Source: Chloroflexota bacterium (GTDB taxonomy: Bacteria > Chloroflexota > Dehalococcoidia > JAUQQI01). Taken from it: a stretch of DNA of 17,519 nt. Under the pieces are notes generated by a model. It made no database searches and was not told the origin of the DNA. It saw nothing but the letters and a program-made list of their open reading frames with translations. Position numbers and translations under genes: made by a program. Location of the stretch: positions 1-17,519 of the forward strand of contig JAUQQI010000160.1 in the NCBI GenBank assembly GCA_030549955.1, in the 5' to 3' direction. Positions 1 to 8,286 of this stretch are shown in pieces; positions within the stretch are counted from its first letter, which is position 1, and each line of letters begins with the position of its first letter.

Positions 1-318
1 CAGGACAACCGCCGTAATGACCTGGTGGACCCTGCCCCGGAGCCGGCGAAGCATCTGCCGGGCCCCCTCCGGTGTGGCGGGCTTGCCGAGAATCTCCGGC
101 CCGTAGGCCACCACCGTGTCAGCCGCTAGCACCGGCCAGGACCGGATGCCGATGGCCTCCGCTTTCGCCCGGGCATTTTTTACGCCCACCGCCGGCGGCA
201 GGCCGGCCCCAACTTCCTCGACTGCCAGCGGCGGAATTTCGACCCGGTGGGGAATCCCAAGGTCGGTGAGGAGCTGGCTGCGGCGGGGCGAGGCCGACGC
301 CAGGATGAGGCCGTCCAC
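1..318 (-). CDS. maf: Maf-family nucleoside triphosphate pyrophosphatase, C-terminus cut by window edge
   Basis: Maf/YhdE proteins are cytosolic pyrophosphatases that hydrolyse non-canonical or modified nucleoside triphosphates to monophosphates. The visible 106 residues show the family's N-terminal signature ASASPRR (residues 7-13), the AADTVV motif (65-70) with the catalytic-type Asp67, and GKP (78-80) with a conserved Lys. Full-length members have about 190-200 residues, so roughly half is present and the gene runs off the left edge. I chose the GTG at 318-316 because it places the signature near the N-terminus and lies 6 nt after the stop of the upstream membrane-protein gene. No clear Shine-Dalgarno is seen, so translation may be coupled to that gene. 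The family call is firm; which Maf subgroup (YhdE- or YceF-like) it belongs to cannot be decided. Confidence 0.9.
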   Translation of the reverse strand, partial: MDGLILASASPRRSQLLTDLGIPHRVEIPPLAVEEVGAGLPPAVGVKNARAKAEAIGIRSWPVLAADTVVAYGPEILGKPATPEGARQMLRRLRGRVHQVITAVVL

Positions 319-324
319 CGGTTC

Positions 325-3300
325 TCAGTCGGACCGCCGGGCCAAAAGATTCGGGCGGCCAGCCGCCGCCAGGATAATGAGGGCGATGAGAAAGAGCAAT
401 AGACCGTTAAGGACAAATAGAAGTCGGGGCTGGTTTACGAGAAAGTAGGCGTCGGCAATGAGCCGGGTCCCAGCGAGGGTCGCCGTCATGACCCAGAGGC
501 TCGGCCCGGCGACCCGCAGGCTGAACCAGGCCAGGCCGACCCCGAGGAGCCCGAACGTGGCGAACTGGAGCAGGGCCGCTGGGGCCGTAACCGCGGTTGC
601 GGCCCCGACCAGGGCCGCAACAAGGCCCGTCCCGGCCATCACCTGCATGCCGCTGTGAAAACGGGACCGGAGCAGGCTGATTACGGCCAGCAGGCCCGCG
701 GCCAGGAGCAGGTAGTCGGCAAGCCGGGTTACCGGGGCCGCCAGGGCCGGGATGTAGCGGCTGAGGAGCTCGACCGGAATCGCCGTCACCGGCGGGTGAT
801 CAGCCGGCTCGAGAAGCAGGCTCTGCAGGACCTGGGCAACCCAGTACCAGAGGCCAGTAAGCCCGGCCCCGATAAAACCGACCGGCCAGCCCCGTCCCAT
901 CTCATTCGGAGCCGGCCAGACCGACCGGATGAAAACCGCGCCCAGGAATAGGGCCGTAGCCTGGAGAAGAAGGCTGCGCAGGTCCGAAGAAACCTGCCAG
1001 AGGATAAAGGCCGGAACATCCAGGGTCGACGGGTAAGACCAGTACAGCTCCCGGAGCCTCATTAACCATTCGATGAGTCGGGCGAGCCCGAGCAGGCCTG
1101 CGGCCGCAAGCCCTGGCCGCACGTCGAGGCCCCGGGCGAGGCCCCGTCGGACGAGCACCACGGCCGCCCAGAGGCCGAGAACCAACCCGACCAGGGCCGC
1201 GACTCCCCGAAACCCGGCCGCAACCAGGTCCGGATTCCCGAACCGGCGGGTAAAGTCGTCGGGCACCTTTAAAAACCGGCCGAACTGTCCGGGCTGGTCG
1301 CCCCAGAGGCCGACGCCAACCCGGATGACGGCGTCGGGGGCAATCGGGGTCCGGCGCTCGAAGATGAATACTGAATCGACCCGGCCCGGCCGGTTCTGCT
1401 GGGCCTGGGCGATGAGCCGCAGGCCCGCCGGATTCTCCCGGAACGCCCGGAGAATACCCTGAAGCACACCCTGAACCGAGTCAGGGGGCAGACTGCCGGC
1501 CGGGACGTCTTCCGGCAGGTCGTGGCGGAAGCCTACCGGTTCCCCGTCGGGGGCCAGCTCGACAATAAAGGCCTCCTTTTCAAGGGGTCTGGCAAACCGG
1601 ACGACCCAGACGAAGTTTAAAGGCTCCCGGCTAAAGATGGCCTGGGCCTGGGGAATGCCGAGTTGCCGGATAAGGTAAACCGACGGGGCGGTGTCGGACC
1701 GGTCGACAAAACTTACGGCCCGGAGCCAGCCCGAAACATCCGCCCCTAACGCCGACGCAAAGTCGGCCGCCCGCTCCACGACCTGGTCGGCCCCGACCGA
1801 GACCCGCAGGCTCTGGCCGGGGTAGGGCGGCAGGGCGGCCCCGACCAGGACGGCCGCCGTAACCGGCAACACAAGCCAGCGCAGGCTCCCACCGACAGCT
1901 TTAACGGGAACCGGGGCCGGCTGGGGAACCGGCCCGGGCTCAGGGCGAGCAGGTGGGGGCTGATCGACCCGGCCCCGGAAGACGAGCCTGACCCCCACCA
2001 GGATGAGGGGCAGGCTAATGGCAACGACAGCACTGGCCTGGAGGTCGGGCCGGCCGCTCAGCCAGAAGAGGATGCCGGCGATGGCCGCGTTGCCAGTATA
2101 GTGAATCAGGATGACGGGTACCAGGCCGTAGCGGACAAAGAGCAGCCCTGAGACGAGTCCGCCGACCCCCACCTCGATGGCCCGGACGTAAAACGGCTGT
2201 TGCGGGTAGGTCGCATGGAGGGTACCCCAGAGGAGGCTTACGGCGACCAGGGCCGCCGGAAAGGCCAGGGGCCCGAGCCGGAGCTGGCGCAGGACGAGGG
2301 TTCCGAGGGGCAGGGCGAAGAGCCGGAAAAGCGATTCTTCGGCCAGGGCCGCCGCAAGTCCCAGCGTCACCGGAAACAGGACCGGGAAAGCCGTGTTCAT
2401 AATGTCGCGGTATGGGGGCTCGAAGGGGGCCCAGATGCCCAGGTAACGGGCCCCGGCCCAGTAGTAGGCGGCGAAGTAGCCGAGCCAGGCCGCGGCGCCC
2501 CCGTAGCCGATGAGAAGCCACCTGGCAGCCTGGCCAGCAGTCACCGGTCCGAGAATCTGTCCGACCGGGTCAGGAATTCCCGGAAACGCCCGCCGGACGA
2601 GGAGGGCGCCGGCCAGGGCGGCCGCAAAAGCGGCGGCAGCCTCGAGGCCGATGACACCGGCCCAGCTCTGGGCCTGGTTTATCAGAAAAGCAAAGGGCGG
2701 AAGGGCGGGGTCGTAATCAGCCCAGGCCAGGGGCAGGCCGTTCAGGGCGGCGACCACACTGATGAGCAAGAAGCCGCCGGCCACCACGGCGGCAAACCGC
2801 CAGGGCAGGGGCTCCCGGCCGAGACGGGCCAGAACCAGAACCATCGCCCCGAATCCGAGGAGATAGGCCCCGGTCCAACCCAGACTCGCCAGGGTCGACC
2901 CCCGCTGGGTTTCGCCGGCCCGGAGCCGCTGCCAGGCCTCCGGCACTTTAACATAAGGTTGAATGCCGGCCAGCCGGTCACCCTGAACCGTGAAGCTGAC
3001 CCGTCTTCTGGCCTCGGCGAAGAGGGGGCTCTGTTCTTCCCAGGTGACATGATAATCGAGGCGGCGGGGCCGGGCCTGCTGGATGACCTCGACGGGCGTC
3101 CAGTCGCCGGTCCGGCCGGTGAGGTCGCGGAGGGCCATTTGGGTTAGCTGGGCCGCCTGTTCCGGGGAAAGGCGGGCGCCGGGCTCATCTTCGGGGGAGC
3201 GGTAGTTGAAGCCGACCGGACGGCCGTCGGTACCGACCCAGACCTCGAATTCCCGGATGTCCCCCGGCCGGTAGAACCTCACCCGCCAGTACCAGAGGGT

Positions 3301-3603
3301 TGCTCCCCGCCGGCGGGCAGTTTCAACGGCCGACCCACCACCCAGCCGGTGCAGATAGTCGAGCTCGTCCCGTCGGACAAAGAAGCTGGCAACGGCCTCG
3401 AACCCGTCAGGGTTAAAGCCCCGGTCCCGGAGGAAGTCCCGGGCCAAAACCGTTGCCTCGCTCGGGCCGACCCGCAGGTCCACGGGCAGCAGGGGAATCG
3501 CGTCCCGGTGGAGGGCGTAGGCAACGGCCAGGCCGACGATGCCCCCCACGACGATGACCCAGAAGACAGGGTCGCTAATAGGTGCGAGTTTTCGGGTGTT
3601 CAA
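325..3603 (-). CDS. Large polytopic membrane protein with CPBP (Rce1-like) intramembrane protease core and duplicated ectodomain
   Basis: A 1092-residue protein, far longer than the usual 200-300-residue CPBP protease. An N-terminal membrane segment (about 13-31) is followed by a soluble domain (about 43-227), a membrane block (about 240-545), a Pro-rich linker (about 549-567), another membrane segment (575-592), a second soluble domain (about 599-788) and a last membrane block (about 790-1082). The first block carries the CPBP signatures: EESLFR (Glu422, Glu423, Arg427), GTLH (His463) and HYTGN (His501, Asn505). These are the expected glutamate and histidine ligands of an Rce1-type glutamate/metallo protease. 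The second block has no such motifs. The two soluble domains are clearly related to each other. The start is TTG at 3603; no strong Shine-Dalgarno is seen. Substrate is unknown: CPBP proteins act in prenyl-protein processing, bacteriocin maturation or self-immunity. maf follows 6 nt downstream and is probably cotranscribed. Confidence 0.85.
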   Translation of the reverse strand: MNTRKLAPISDPVFWVIVVGGIVGLAVAYALHRDAIPLLPVDLRVGPSEATVLARDFLRDRGFNPDGFEAVASFFVRRDELDYLHRLGGGSAVETARRRGATLWYWRVRFYRPGDIREFEVWVGTDGRPVGFNYRSPEDEPGARLSPEQAAQLTQMALRDLTGRTGDWTPVEVIQQARPRRLDYHVTWEEQSPLFAEARRRVSFTVQGDRLAGIQPYVKVPEAWQRLRAGETQRGSTLASLGWTGAYLLGFGAMVLVLARLGREPLPWRFAAVVAGGFLLISVVAALNGLPLAWADYDPALPPFAFLINQAQSWAGVIGLEAAAAFAAALAGALLVRRAFPGIPDPVGQILGPVTAGQAARWLLIGYGGAAAWLGYFAAYYWAGARYLGIWAPFEPPYRDIMNTAFPVLFPVTLGLAAALAEESLFRLFALPLGTLVLRQLRLGPLAFPAALVAVSLLWGTLHATYPQQPFYVRAIEVGVGGLVSGLLFVRYGLVPVILIHYTGNAAIAGILFWLSGRPDLQASAVVAISLPLILVGVRLVFRGRVDQPPPARPEPGPVPQPAPVPVKAVGGSLRWLVLPVTAAVLVGAALPPYPGQSLRVSVGADQVVERAADFASALGADVSGWLRAVSFVDRSDTAPSVYLIRQLGIPQAQAIFSREPLNFVWVVRFARPLEKEAFIVELAPDGEPVGFRHDLPEDVPAGSLPPDSVQGVLQGILRAFRENPAGLRLIAQAQQNRPGRVDSVFIFERRTPIAPDAVIRVGVGLWGDQPGQFGRFLKVPDDFTRRFGNPDLVAAGFRGVAALVGLVLGLWAAVVLVRRGLARGLDVRPGLAAAGLLGLARLIEWLMRLRELYWSYPSTLDVPAFILWQVSSDLRSLLLQATALFLGAVFIRSVWPAPNEMGRGWPVGFIGAGLTGLWYWVAQVLQSLLLEPADHPPVTAIPVELLSRYIPALAAPVTRLADYLLLAAGLLAVISLLRSRFHSGMQVMAGTGLVAALVGAATAVTAPAALLQFATFGLLGVGLAWFSLRVAGPSLWVMTATLAGTRLIADAYFLVNQPRLLFVLNGLLLFLIALIILAAAGRPNLLARRSD

Positions 3604-3626
3604 TGATCCGGCCAGTTGGGATTTTA

Positions 3627-3655
3627 TTAAAATATACCGCCAAAGGTGCTAAGAT
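3627..3655 (+). promoter_or_regulatory. Possible sigma70-type promoter for the DUF1828-like gene
   Basis: In an AT-rich island within GC-rich DNA, TTAAAA (3627-3632) and TAAGAT (3650-3655) are spaced by 17 nt; each matches the consensus at four of six bases. Transcription from here would give a short leader carrying AGGAGG at 3672-3677 before the ATG at 3689. The same island (3604-3660) must also hold the promoter of the divergent CPBP gene, for which TTAGCA (3652-3647, minus strand) followed by AT-rich DNA is a weak candidate. This is pattern matching only. Confidence 0.35.
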
Positions 3656-3688
3656 TATTTGACCCTGTTAAAGGAGGATGGGTGCGGG

Positions 3689-4095
3689 ATGAACATACCG
3701 ATGAGCCTCGAGCCCCACGTGATCAAGGCCAGGTTCATCGGGGCTTTGGCGGAGCGGGTCGACCGCGTTCCGGGAAGTGAGCTCTCCGGCTTGATACGCC
3801 CTTCGTCCTGCCGGATGGCCGGTTCATCCAGCTTTACATCCAGGCCGGTCCGGACCGAACCCTGGTCATCTCGGACCGGGGGTTGGCCACCCAGCATGTG
3901 ACCATTTGCTCCAGGTTCGAGGATAAAGCCAGGGTCCCCTACGAAAAGATCCGCGAGCTGGCGGGTCAGCTCGGCCTTGAGTACGTGGGCGGGGAACTGC
4001 GCTTGCTGGCCGGGGACATCCACCGGACGGTCCGGTGCATCCCGGGCCTGGTCCGGGCGATAGTTACCGCCGTCGGAATGGTGATTCCCGGTTAG
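3689..4095 (+). pseudogene. DUF1828-like small protein gene interrupted by a frameshift
   Basis: Reading starts at ATG 3689 (AGGAGG at 3672-3677, 11 nt upstream) and gives an N-terminal piece ending in VDRVPGSELSG. The homologous continuation is in another frame: DTPFVLPDGRFIQLYIQAG, then LVISDRGLATQHV, and on to the TAG at 4093-4095. The TPF...DGR...ISDRG pattern resembles DUF1828 (TPF, DG, SDxG). Joining the two needs one extra base at about 3793-3795; without it the first frame continues as unrelated sequence to a stop near 3901, while the second frame has a TGA just upstream of the join. The repaired protein would have about 136 residues, soluble, with no signal peptide. The function of DUF1828 is not known; it occurs in phage- and defence-associated proteins. 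This is either a recent pseudogene or a one-base sequencing/assembly error. The family assignment is tentative; the frame switch is well supported. Confidence 0.55.
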
Positions 4096-4100
4096 CCGGG
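4087..4100. terminator. Small GC hairpin in the convergent gap
   Basis: CCCGG-TTAG-CCGGG forms a 5-bp stem with a 4-nt loop. It spans the stop codon of the DUF1828-like gene and the 6-nt gap to the stop of tsaD. Being symmetric it would fold in both transcripts. There is no U-tract on either side, so it is at best a weak or factor-dependent bidirectional terminator. Confidence 0.25.
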
Positions 4101-4101
4101 C

Positions 4102-5121
4102 CTACTCCAGCTTGAGGTTTGAGACCACGTCGAGGTCAAAGCCGGCCCGGTCGCCGGCCCGGAAGCGAAAGTAGCCGGCGGCCGCAATCATCGCCCCGTT
4201 GTCGGTACACAGAAAAGGCGGCGGGTAGACCACCGGTACCGGACACTCGGCCCGCAACCGCTCCCGCAGCCGCCGGTTGGCCGCAACGCCCCCGGCCAGG
4301 GCGACCTGCGGAACCCCGAAGGCCCTGGCGGCCGCAACGGTTTTGGCCACCAGCATATCCACAACCGCTTCCTGGAAAGAAGCCGCGATGTCGGCGACCT
4401 GCTGTTCGGTCAGGGGGCCGTCCCGGCGCAGCCGCTCGACGAGCCGGAGGGTCGCCGTCTTGAGGCCGCTGAAACTGAAATCCCAGCTGTCCTTAAGCTC
4501 GGCCCGGGGCAGGGGGTAGGCCTCGGGGTTTCCCCGCTCGGCGGCCCGCTGAATCGCCGGGCCGCCCGGAAAACCGAGGCCCAGAAGCCGGGCAACTTTG
4601 TCAAAGGCCTCACCCGCGGCATCATCCCGGGTCCGGCCGATTCGGCGGAACTTCCCGTGGTCGACCATCAGGGTCAGGTCGGAGTGGGCCCCGGAGACGA
4701 TGAGGCAGAGCAGGGGTAGTTGGGGCTCGGGGCTGCCGTCGACCTCGACCCAGTTCGCGTAGACATGGCCTTCGAGGTGATTTATCCCGACGAGGGGAAG
4801 CCCCCGGGCGAAGGCCAGGGCCTTGGCTGCATTCAGCCCGACCAGGAGTGACCCGGCCAGCCCCGGTCCGAAGGTGACGGCGATGGCGGAGATCCCGGCC
4901 CAGTCGACCCCGGCCCGGCGCAGGGCCTCATCGATGACGGGCAGGATGAGGCGGATGTGCTGGCGGGATGCCAGCTCAGGAACGATGCCGCCGTAGCGGG
5001 CATGAAGCTGCTCCTGCGAGGCAACGACGTTGGACCTGAGAATTCGGCCATCTTCGACTACGGCAGCGGCCGTCTCATCACAGGAGGTCTCGATGCCGAG
5101 GATCCGGACCGACGGGGTCAT
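4102..5121 (-). CDS. tsaD: tRNA N6-adenosine threonylcarbamoyltransferase TsaD
   Basis: TsaD transfers the threonylcarbamoyl group from TC-AMP to adenosine 37 of ANN-decoding tRNAs, forming t6A, in a complex with TsaB and TsaE. The 339-residue length is normal. Visible motifs are GIETSCDET (residues 9-17, nucleotide-binding/ASKHA fold), the metal-binding NHLEGH (His115, His119), the phosphate loop region SGAHSDL (143-149, usually SGGH) and CTDNGAM with metal-ligand Asp307. The ATG at 5121 overlaps the TGA of the upstream gene as ATGA, so the two are probably translationally coupled. No tsaB or tsaE is seen in the window; they may lie elsewhere. The identification is secure. Confidence 0.97.
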   Translation of the reverse strand: MTPSVRILGIETSCDETAAAVVEDGRILRSNVVASQEQLHARYGGIVPELASRQHIRLILPVIDEALRRAGVDWAGISAIAVTFGPGLAGSLLVGLNAAKALAFARGLPLVGINHLEGHVYANWVEVDGSPEPQLPLLCLIVSGAHSDLTLMVDHGKFRRIGRTRDDAAGEAFDKVARLLGLGFPGGPAIQRAAERGNPEAYPLPRAELKDSWDFSFSGLKTATLRLVERLRRDGPLTEQQVADIAASFQEAVVDMLVAKTVAAARAFGVPQVALAGGVAANRRLRERLRAECPVPVVYPPPFLCTDNGAMIAAAGYFRFRAGDRAGFDLDVVSNLKLE

Positions 5122-6302
5122 TTGATTTCCGGCAGGTCAACCCGATAGAGGGCTCCTCTTGAGATTATATAGACGCGGTTGAGGGCCCCGTCAACGACGA
5201 AATCGGCGATGCCCCGGAGCTCCGGGGAAATCACCTGGCCGAGGAACCTGCCGGAGTAGTCCAGGATGATGAGCCGCCCGACCTCCGGGTCCCCGAGCAT
5301 AACTCGCTGGCCCTGGCGGTCGGGCCGGATAAGCCTAACCGTGGTTGCCGGCGGCGCAACGGGGGCGAGGTCGACTTCGGCCCAGTCGTTGCCCCGCACC
5401 ATCCAGAGCTGCCCCTCCGGACCCAGAGCAAAGGCAACCCGGTCGATGGCAATCCCGATGACGCCGGTTGCGGGGAGGAAGGGCAGGGCCGGCTTCGGGT
5501 CGGCGTCAAACCCGTTCCAGGTCGGCAAGTAGCGCCAGACCCGTCGACCGGGCGGGTCGAGGACATAAAGGTTCTCTGAAAAACCTTCCAGCCCGACCGC
5601 AGTCGCGACATCGGGTCTGAGCCGAATGGTGCCGGTTTTGACCTCCCCAGCCCGAACCAGGAGCAGTCCCTCGCCGGTGAAAACGACGAGCCCCCGGTTC
5701 GGCCCCTCGGGCACCAGCGCCATGTCGGGACTGAGGGGGCCAGCCGGACCCCGGCCCTCGTAAACGACCCGGTCGGGCCGGGCAGATTCGGCTCGGTTCC
5801 GGTCGGGAACGAAGGCCCAGGCCCGCACAACGGGGCCCGTCCGGTCGAGGGTGTAAAGGTTATCGCCAAAGAGGACAAGGCGGTCGGCCGAATCGGGAAG
5901 ACGACCCAGGGGGATAACCGCCGGGGGGATTTTTATCCGGTTGACGGTCGCGAGGTCCCGTTCGATCGCGGCCCGGAGCTGGGCAGCCCGGTCGGCGTCG
6001 CCGACAAGGTCCGGCATCCGGAGGAGGTCCAGGGCCTGGAGCAGGAAGTCCCGAGCCCGGACCGGGTCGGTTTCCTGGTGGGCCCGGCCCCGGAGCTGGG
6101 CGATCCGGTCGAGGGTCTGGAGGATCCGCTCCCGCTGGGCGGCTGCGGTGTAGGCGGGGAGGGTCTCGAAGGCGAGGTACCAGGTAAGGGCGGCCAGCAG
6201 GAGGGGGAGGGCCCAGCGCCAGTACATCCCGACAGGACCGAACGGGCTCGGGCGAGACCGGCGGTAGGGAGCACGACGACGGCGATTCCTGGTACTCAAC
6301 AA
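5118..6302 (-). CDS. Membrane-anchored protein with predicted extracytoplasmic beta-propeller domain, function unknown
   Basis: I do not recognise a named family. The 394-residue product has a strongly basic N-terminus (residues 5-17, rich in Arg), one hydrophobic segment (about 28-46) that reads as an uncleaved signal anchor, and an Ala/Arg/Leu-rich helical stretch (about 50-118) that could be coiled. From about 120 to the end come repeated beta-strand-like units of the type [27 protein letters not shown] and [14 protein letters not shown], the pattern of a beta-propeller or NHL/PQQ-like sensor domain, facing outside the membrane. The start is TTG at 6302 without a good Shine-Dalgarno; ATG at 6227, just before the membrane segment, is an alternative. 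It overlaps tsaD by 4 nt. In this layout it could be a structural or sensory envelope protein; no catalytic motif is visible. Confidence 0.75.
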   Translation of the reverse strand: MLSTRNRRRRAPYRRSRPSPFGPVGMYWRWALPLLLAALTWYLAFETLPAYTAAAQRERILQTLDRIAQLRGRAHQETDPVRARDFLLQALDLLRMPDLVGDADRAAQLRAAIERDLATVNRIKIPPAVIPLGRLPDSADRLVLFGDNLYTLDRTGPVVRAWAFVPDRNRAESARPDRVVYEGRGPAGPLSPDMALVPEGPNRGLVVFTGEGLLLVRAGEVKTGTIRLRPDVATAVGLEGFSENLYVLDPPGRRVWRYLPTWNGFDADPKPALPFLPATGVIGIAIDRVAFALGPEGQLWMVRGNDWAEVDLAPVAPPATTVRLIRPDRQGQRVMLGDPEVGRLIILDYSGRFLGQVISPELRGIADFVVDGALNRVYIISRGALYRVDLPEIK

Positions 6303-6393
6303 AACCCGTGACCGACCGCTTGACCTTAAGATTTTAAACCAGGGCCGGGGTTCACCGTCAGCATCGACCTCACACGATCCGTGTTAATTTGGT
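6303..6393. other. Divergent intergenic region between propeller-protein gene and kinase gene
   Basis: A 91-nt gap between divergently transcribed genes. It has two AT-rich patches, around 6326-6337 (toward the minus-strand gene) and 6383-6390 (GTTAATTT, 6 nt before the kinase ATG), that could belong to promoters. No convincing paired -35/-10 was found in either direction, and no Shine-Dalgarno precedes the kinase start. Confidence 0.35.
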
Positions 6394-8286
6394 ATGATTT
6401 TTTCTGGGATGGCGCGGCGGGTAAGAGCCGAGCTTAAAGGCCTCATCGACGACCTGCCGGTCCCGGCGGCCCTGGTCGGGCGGGGCGGTGCGCTCCTTTA
6501 TGCCAACCAGGCGTTTTTCGGGGAATTTGGGGGCATCTCCGGCTCGGTGCCGGCGGGGCTGGGGGTCAGAGCCGCCCGGTGGAAGCGGTTTCTGGAGGAG
6601 GGGAGTCTGGCCCTCCCCGACGGCCGCCGTCTCCTGGCCAGCCGGGTTGGGGCCCGGCGGTTCCTCTTGACGGTCGGCGGGGATGCTCGGCTTGAGGGTC
6701 TGAACCGCCTGGCGATGGCCCTCTGTCAGGACCTGACGGTCGACCCGATCTGGGTTATCGGGCCCCGGCTTGTCGAGCTGGTCGGGGCCGATCAGGTTGT
6801 CCTGTGGGTCCGGCGGTCCCTGGCCGGGGATTTCGAGGGCTATGCCTGGCCCCCGGAATCTCCCGGCCGGATTCCCTACCTGGGGATTACCGACCTCGAT
6901 GAGCTTGAGCGGAACCCGGCTGGAGCGGCCTGGCTCCAGCGGTTTCTCCGCTGGAGCGGTTACGGCGCCCACTGGCTCCGGCCCCTGCGGGTCGACTGGG
7001 ACCGGCTCGGTCTGCTTGTCGTCGGCCGGTTTGGTGACCGCCCCTTTTCGGCCGACGAGGAGGCCCGGCTGGAAGTCGCCGCCGGCCTCATTACCCTGGC
7101 CTGGCACCGGCGGCTGCTGACCGACCGGCTGGCCCGGAACCTGGCTGAACTTAATGCCTTCTGGCAGGTAGCCAATGTTGGCCTGGTTCTGGTCGATGCC
7201 GAGGGGCGGGTTGTGGCCGCAAACCCCGCCGCCAGGGAGCTGGCCCCCGGGGCCGGGGCCGATGTTGCCGGGCGGCTCTGCCGGGATGTCTTCCCGCTGG
7301 CCGACGATTCCGGCCAACCGATTTGCGGCCGGCTCTGCCCCCTCGCCGACATGCGTGACCGCGACCGGGCGGCCGTGCGGGCGTATCTTCCGGGCCGGGG
7401 CAGCCCGCGACGGACGGTCCTCTGGACGGTGGCCCCCCTCCGGGACAATTATGGCCGGCTCCGGGGCTGGGCTGAGGCGATTCAGGACCTGGGGCCGGTT
7501 CACGCCGAGGACGAGCTTCGGGCCGGATTTATCTCGGCGGTTTCCCACGAGCTTTTGACGCCTGTGGCCATCATCAAAGGCTATGCCGTCTCCCTGGGGG
7601 AGCGCCCGGCGAGCCGGCGGGATAAGGTCCTGCGGTCCGGCCTTGAGGCTATCGCCGACGAGGCCGACCGCCTCTCCCGGCTTGTCCGAAACCTGCTCGA
7701 TGTGGCCAAGGTACAGGCCGGGGTTTTGCGGCTCCAGCTTGCGCCCCTGAACTTAAAACCCCTTATCGAGCAGGGGGTGGAGCGGTTCAGCAAGCGCTCC
7801 CGCCGGCACACGTTTGTGGTCGAGATTCCGGAGCAGTTGCCCCTGGTCACGGCCGACCGGGACCGGATTGAGGGTGTGCTGTATAACCTGCTGGATAACG
7901 CCGTCAAGTACTCCCCGAACGGGGGGACGATCCGGGTATCGGCGACAGTCCAGGGCAATGAGGTGGTGGTCGCGGTCAGCGACCCGGGGATCGGCATTCC
8001 GTATGCCGAGCACGACAGGATCTTTCAGCCGTACCACCGGGTGACCGGTCCGAACCAGCCGCCGGTGGAGGGGAGCGGTCTGGGGCTCTTTATTGCCCGG
8101 GCGGTGGTCGAGGCCCACGGCGGCCGGATCTGGGTCCGCAGTCGGCCGGGGCGCGGCTCGACCTTCTATTTCTCCCTGCCCCGGGAGGCGCCGGCCGAGT
8201 TGCCGGCCGTATACCTGGTGCCCAATACAAAAACCGAAGGGGAAGGCGAAGATGCCGAAGGAGCGCCGAAGAATTCTGGTGGTTGA
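6394..8286 (+). CDS. PAS-GAF-PAS sensor histidine kinase, cytosolic
   Basis: A 630-residue kinase with no evident membrane segment, so probably a cytosolic sensor. Layout: a short N-terminal PAS-like region (about 12-95), a GAF-like region (about 100-240), a PAS domain (about 248-365), HisKA (about 372-440) and HATPase_c (about 485-597). The H-box is SAVSHELLTP with phospho-acceptor His385. The N-box is LYNLLDNAVKYSP (Asn498, Asn502), the G1 box SDPGIGIP (Asp530), F-box Phe544 and G2 box GSGLGL (560-565), so all catalytic boxes are intact. The second PAS carries three cysteines (296, 311, 315) in a pattern that could bind a metal or sense redox state. The chosen start is ATG 6394; ATG 6409 is also possible, and neither has a Shine-Dalgarno. 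The 3' end overlaps the next regulator by 35 nt, which identifies its partner. The signal is unknown. Confidence 0.93.
   Translation: MIFSGMARRVRAELKGLIDDLPVPAALVGRGGALLYANQAFFGEFGGISGSVPAGLGVRAARWKRFLEEGSLALPDGRRLLASRVGARRFLLTVGGDARLEGLNRLAMALCQDLTVDPIWVIGPRLVELVGADQVVLWVRRSLAGDFEGYAWPPESPGRIPYLGITDLDELERNPAGAAWLQRFLRWSGYGAHWLRPLRVDWDRLGLLVVGRFGDRPFSADEEARLEVAAGLITLAWHRRLLTDRLARNLAELNAFWQVANVGLVLVDAEGRVVAANPAARELAPGAGADVAGRLCRDVFPLADDSGQPICGRLCPLADMRDRDRAAVRAYLPGRGSPRRTVLWTVAPLRDNYGRLRGWAEAIQDLGPVHAEDELRAGFISAVSHELLTPVAIIKGYAVSLGERPASRRDKVLRSGLEAIADEADRLSRLVRNLLDVAKVQAGVLRLQLAPLNLKPLIEQGVERFSKRSRRHTFVVEIPEQLPLVTADRDRIEGVLYNLLDNAVKYSPNGGTIRVSATVQGNEVVVAVSDPGIGIPYAEHDRIFQPYHRVTGPNQPPVEGSGLGLFIARAVVEAHGGRIWVRSRPGRGSTFYFSLPREAPAELPAVYLVPNTKTEGEGEDAEGAPKNSGG

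Noticed and set aside
3770..3800. Programmed ribosomal frameshift in the DUF1828-like gene
   Set aside because: No slippery heptamer or downstream structure was seen at the join, and small genes of this kind are not known to use recoding; mutation or sequence error is simpler.
3655..4023. Minus-strand 122-codon open frame opposite the DUF1828-like gene
   Set aside because: No family resemblance and no convincing start context; the + strand frames show a better protein pattern with a strong Shine-Dalgarno, despite the frameshift.
4087..4100. Strong bidirectional terminator between the DUF1828-like gene and tsaD
   Set aside because: Only a 5-bp stem and no U-tract on either side; kept as a low-confidence feature only.
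6370..7548. 392-codon antisense frame opposite the PAS-GAF-PAS kinase
   Set aside because: Pro/Gly/Asp-rich with no recognisable domain; shadows a clear kinase.
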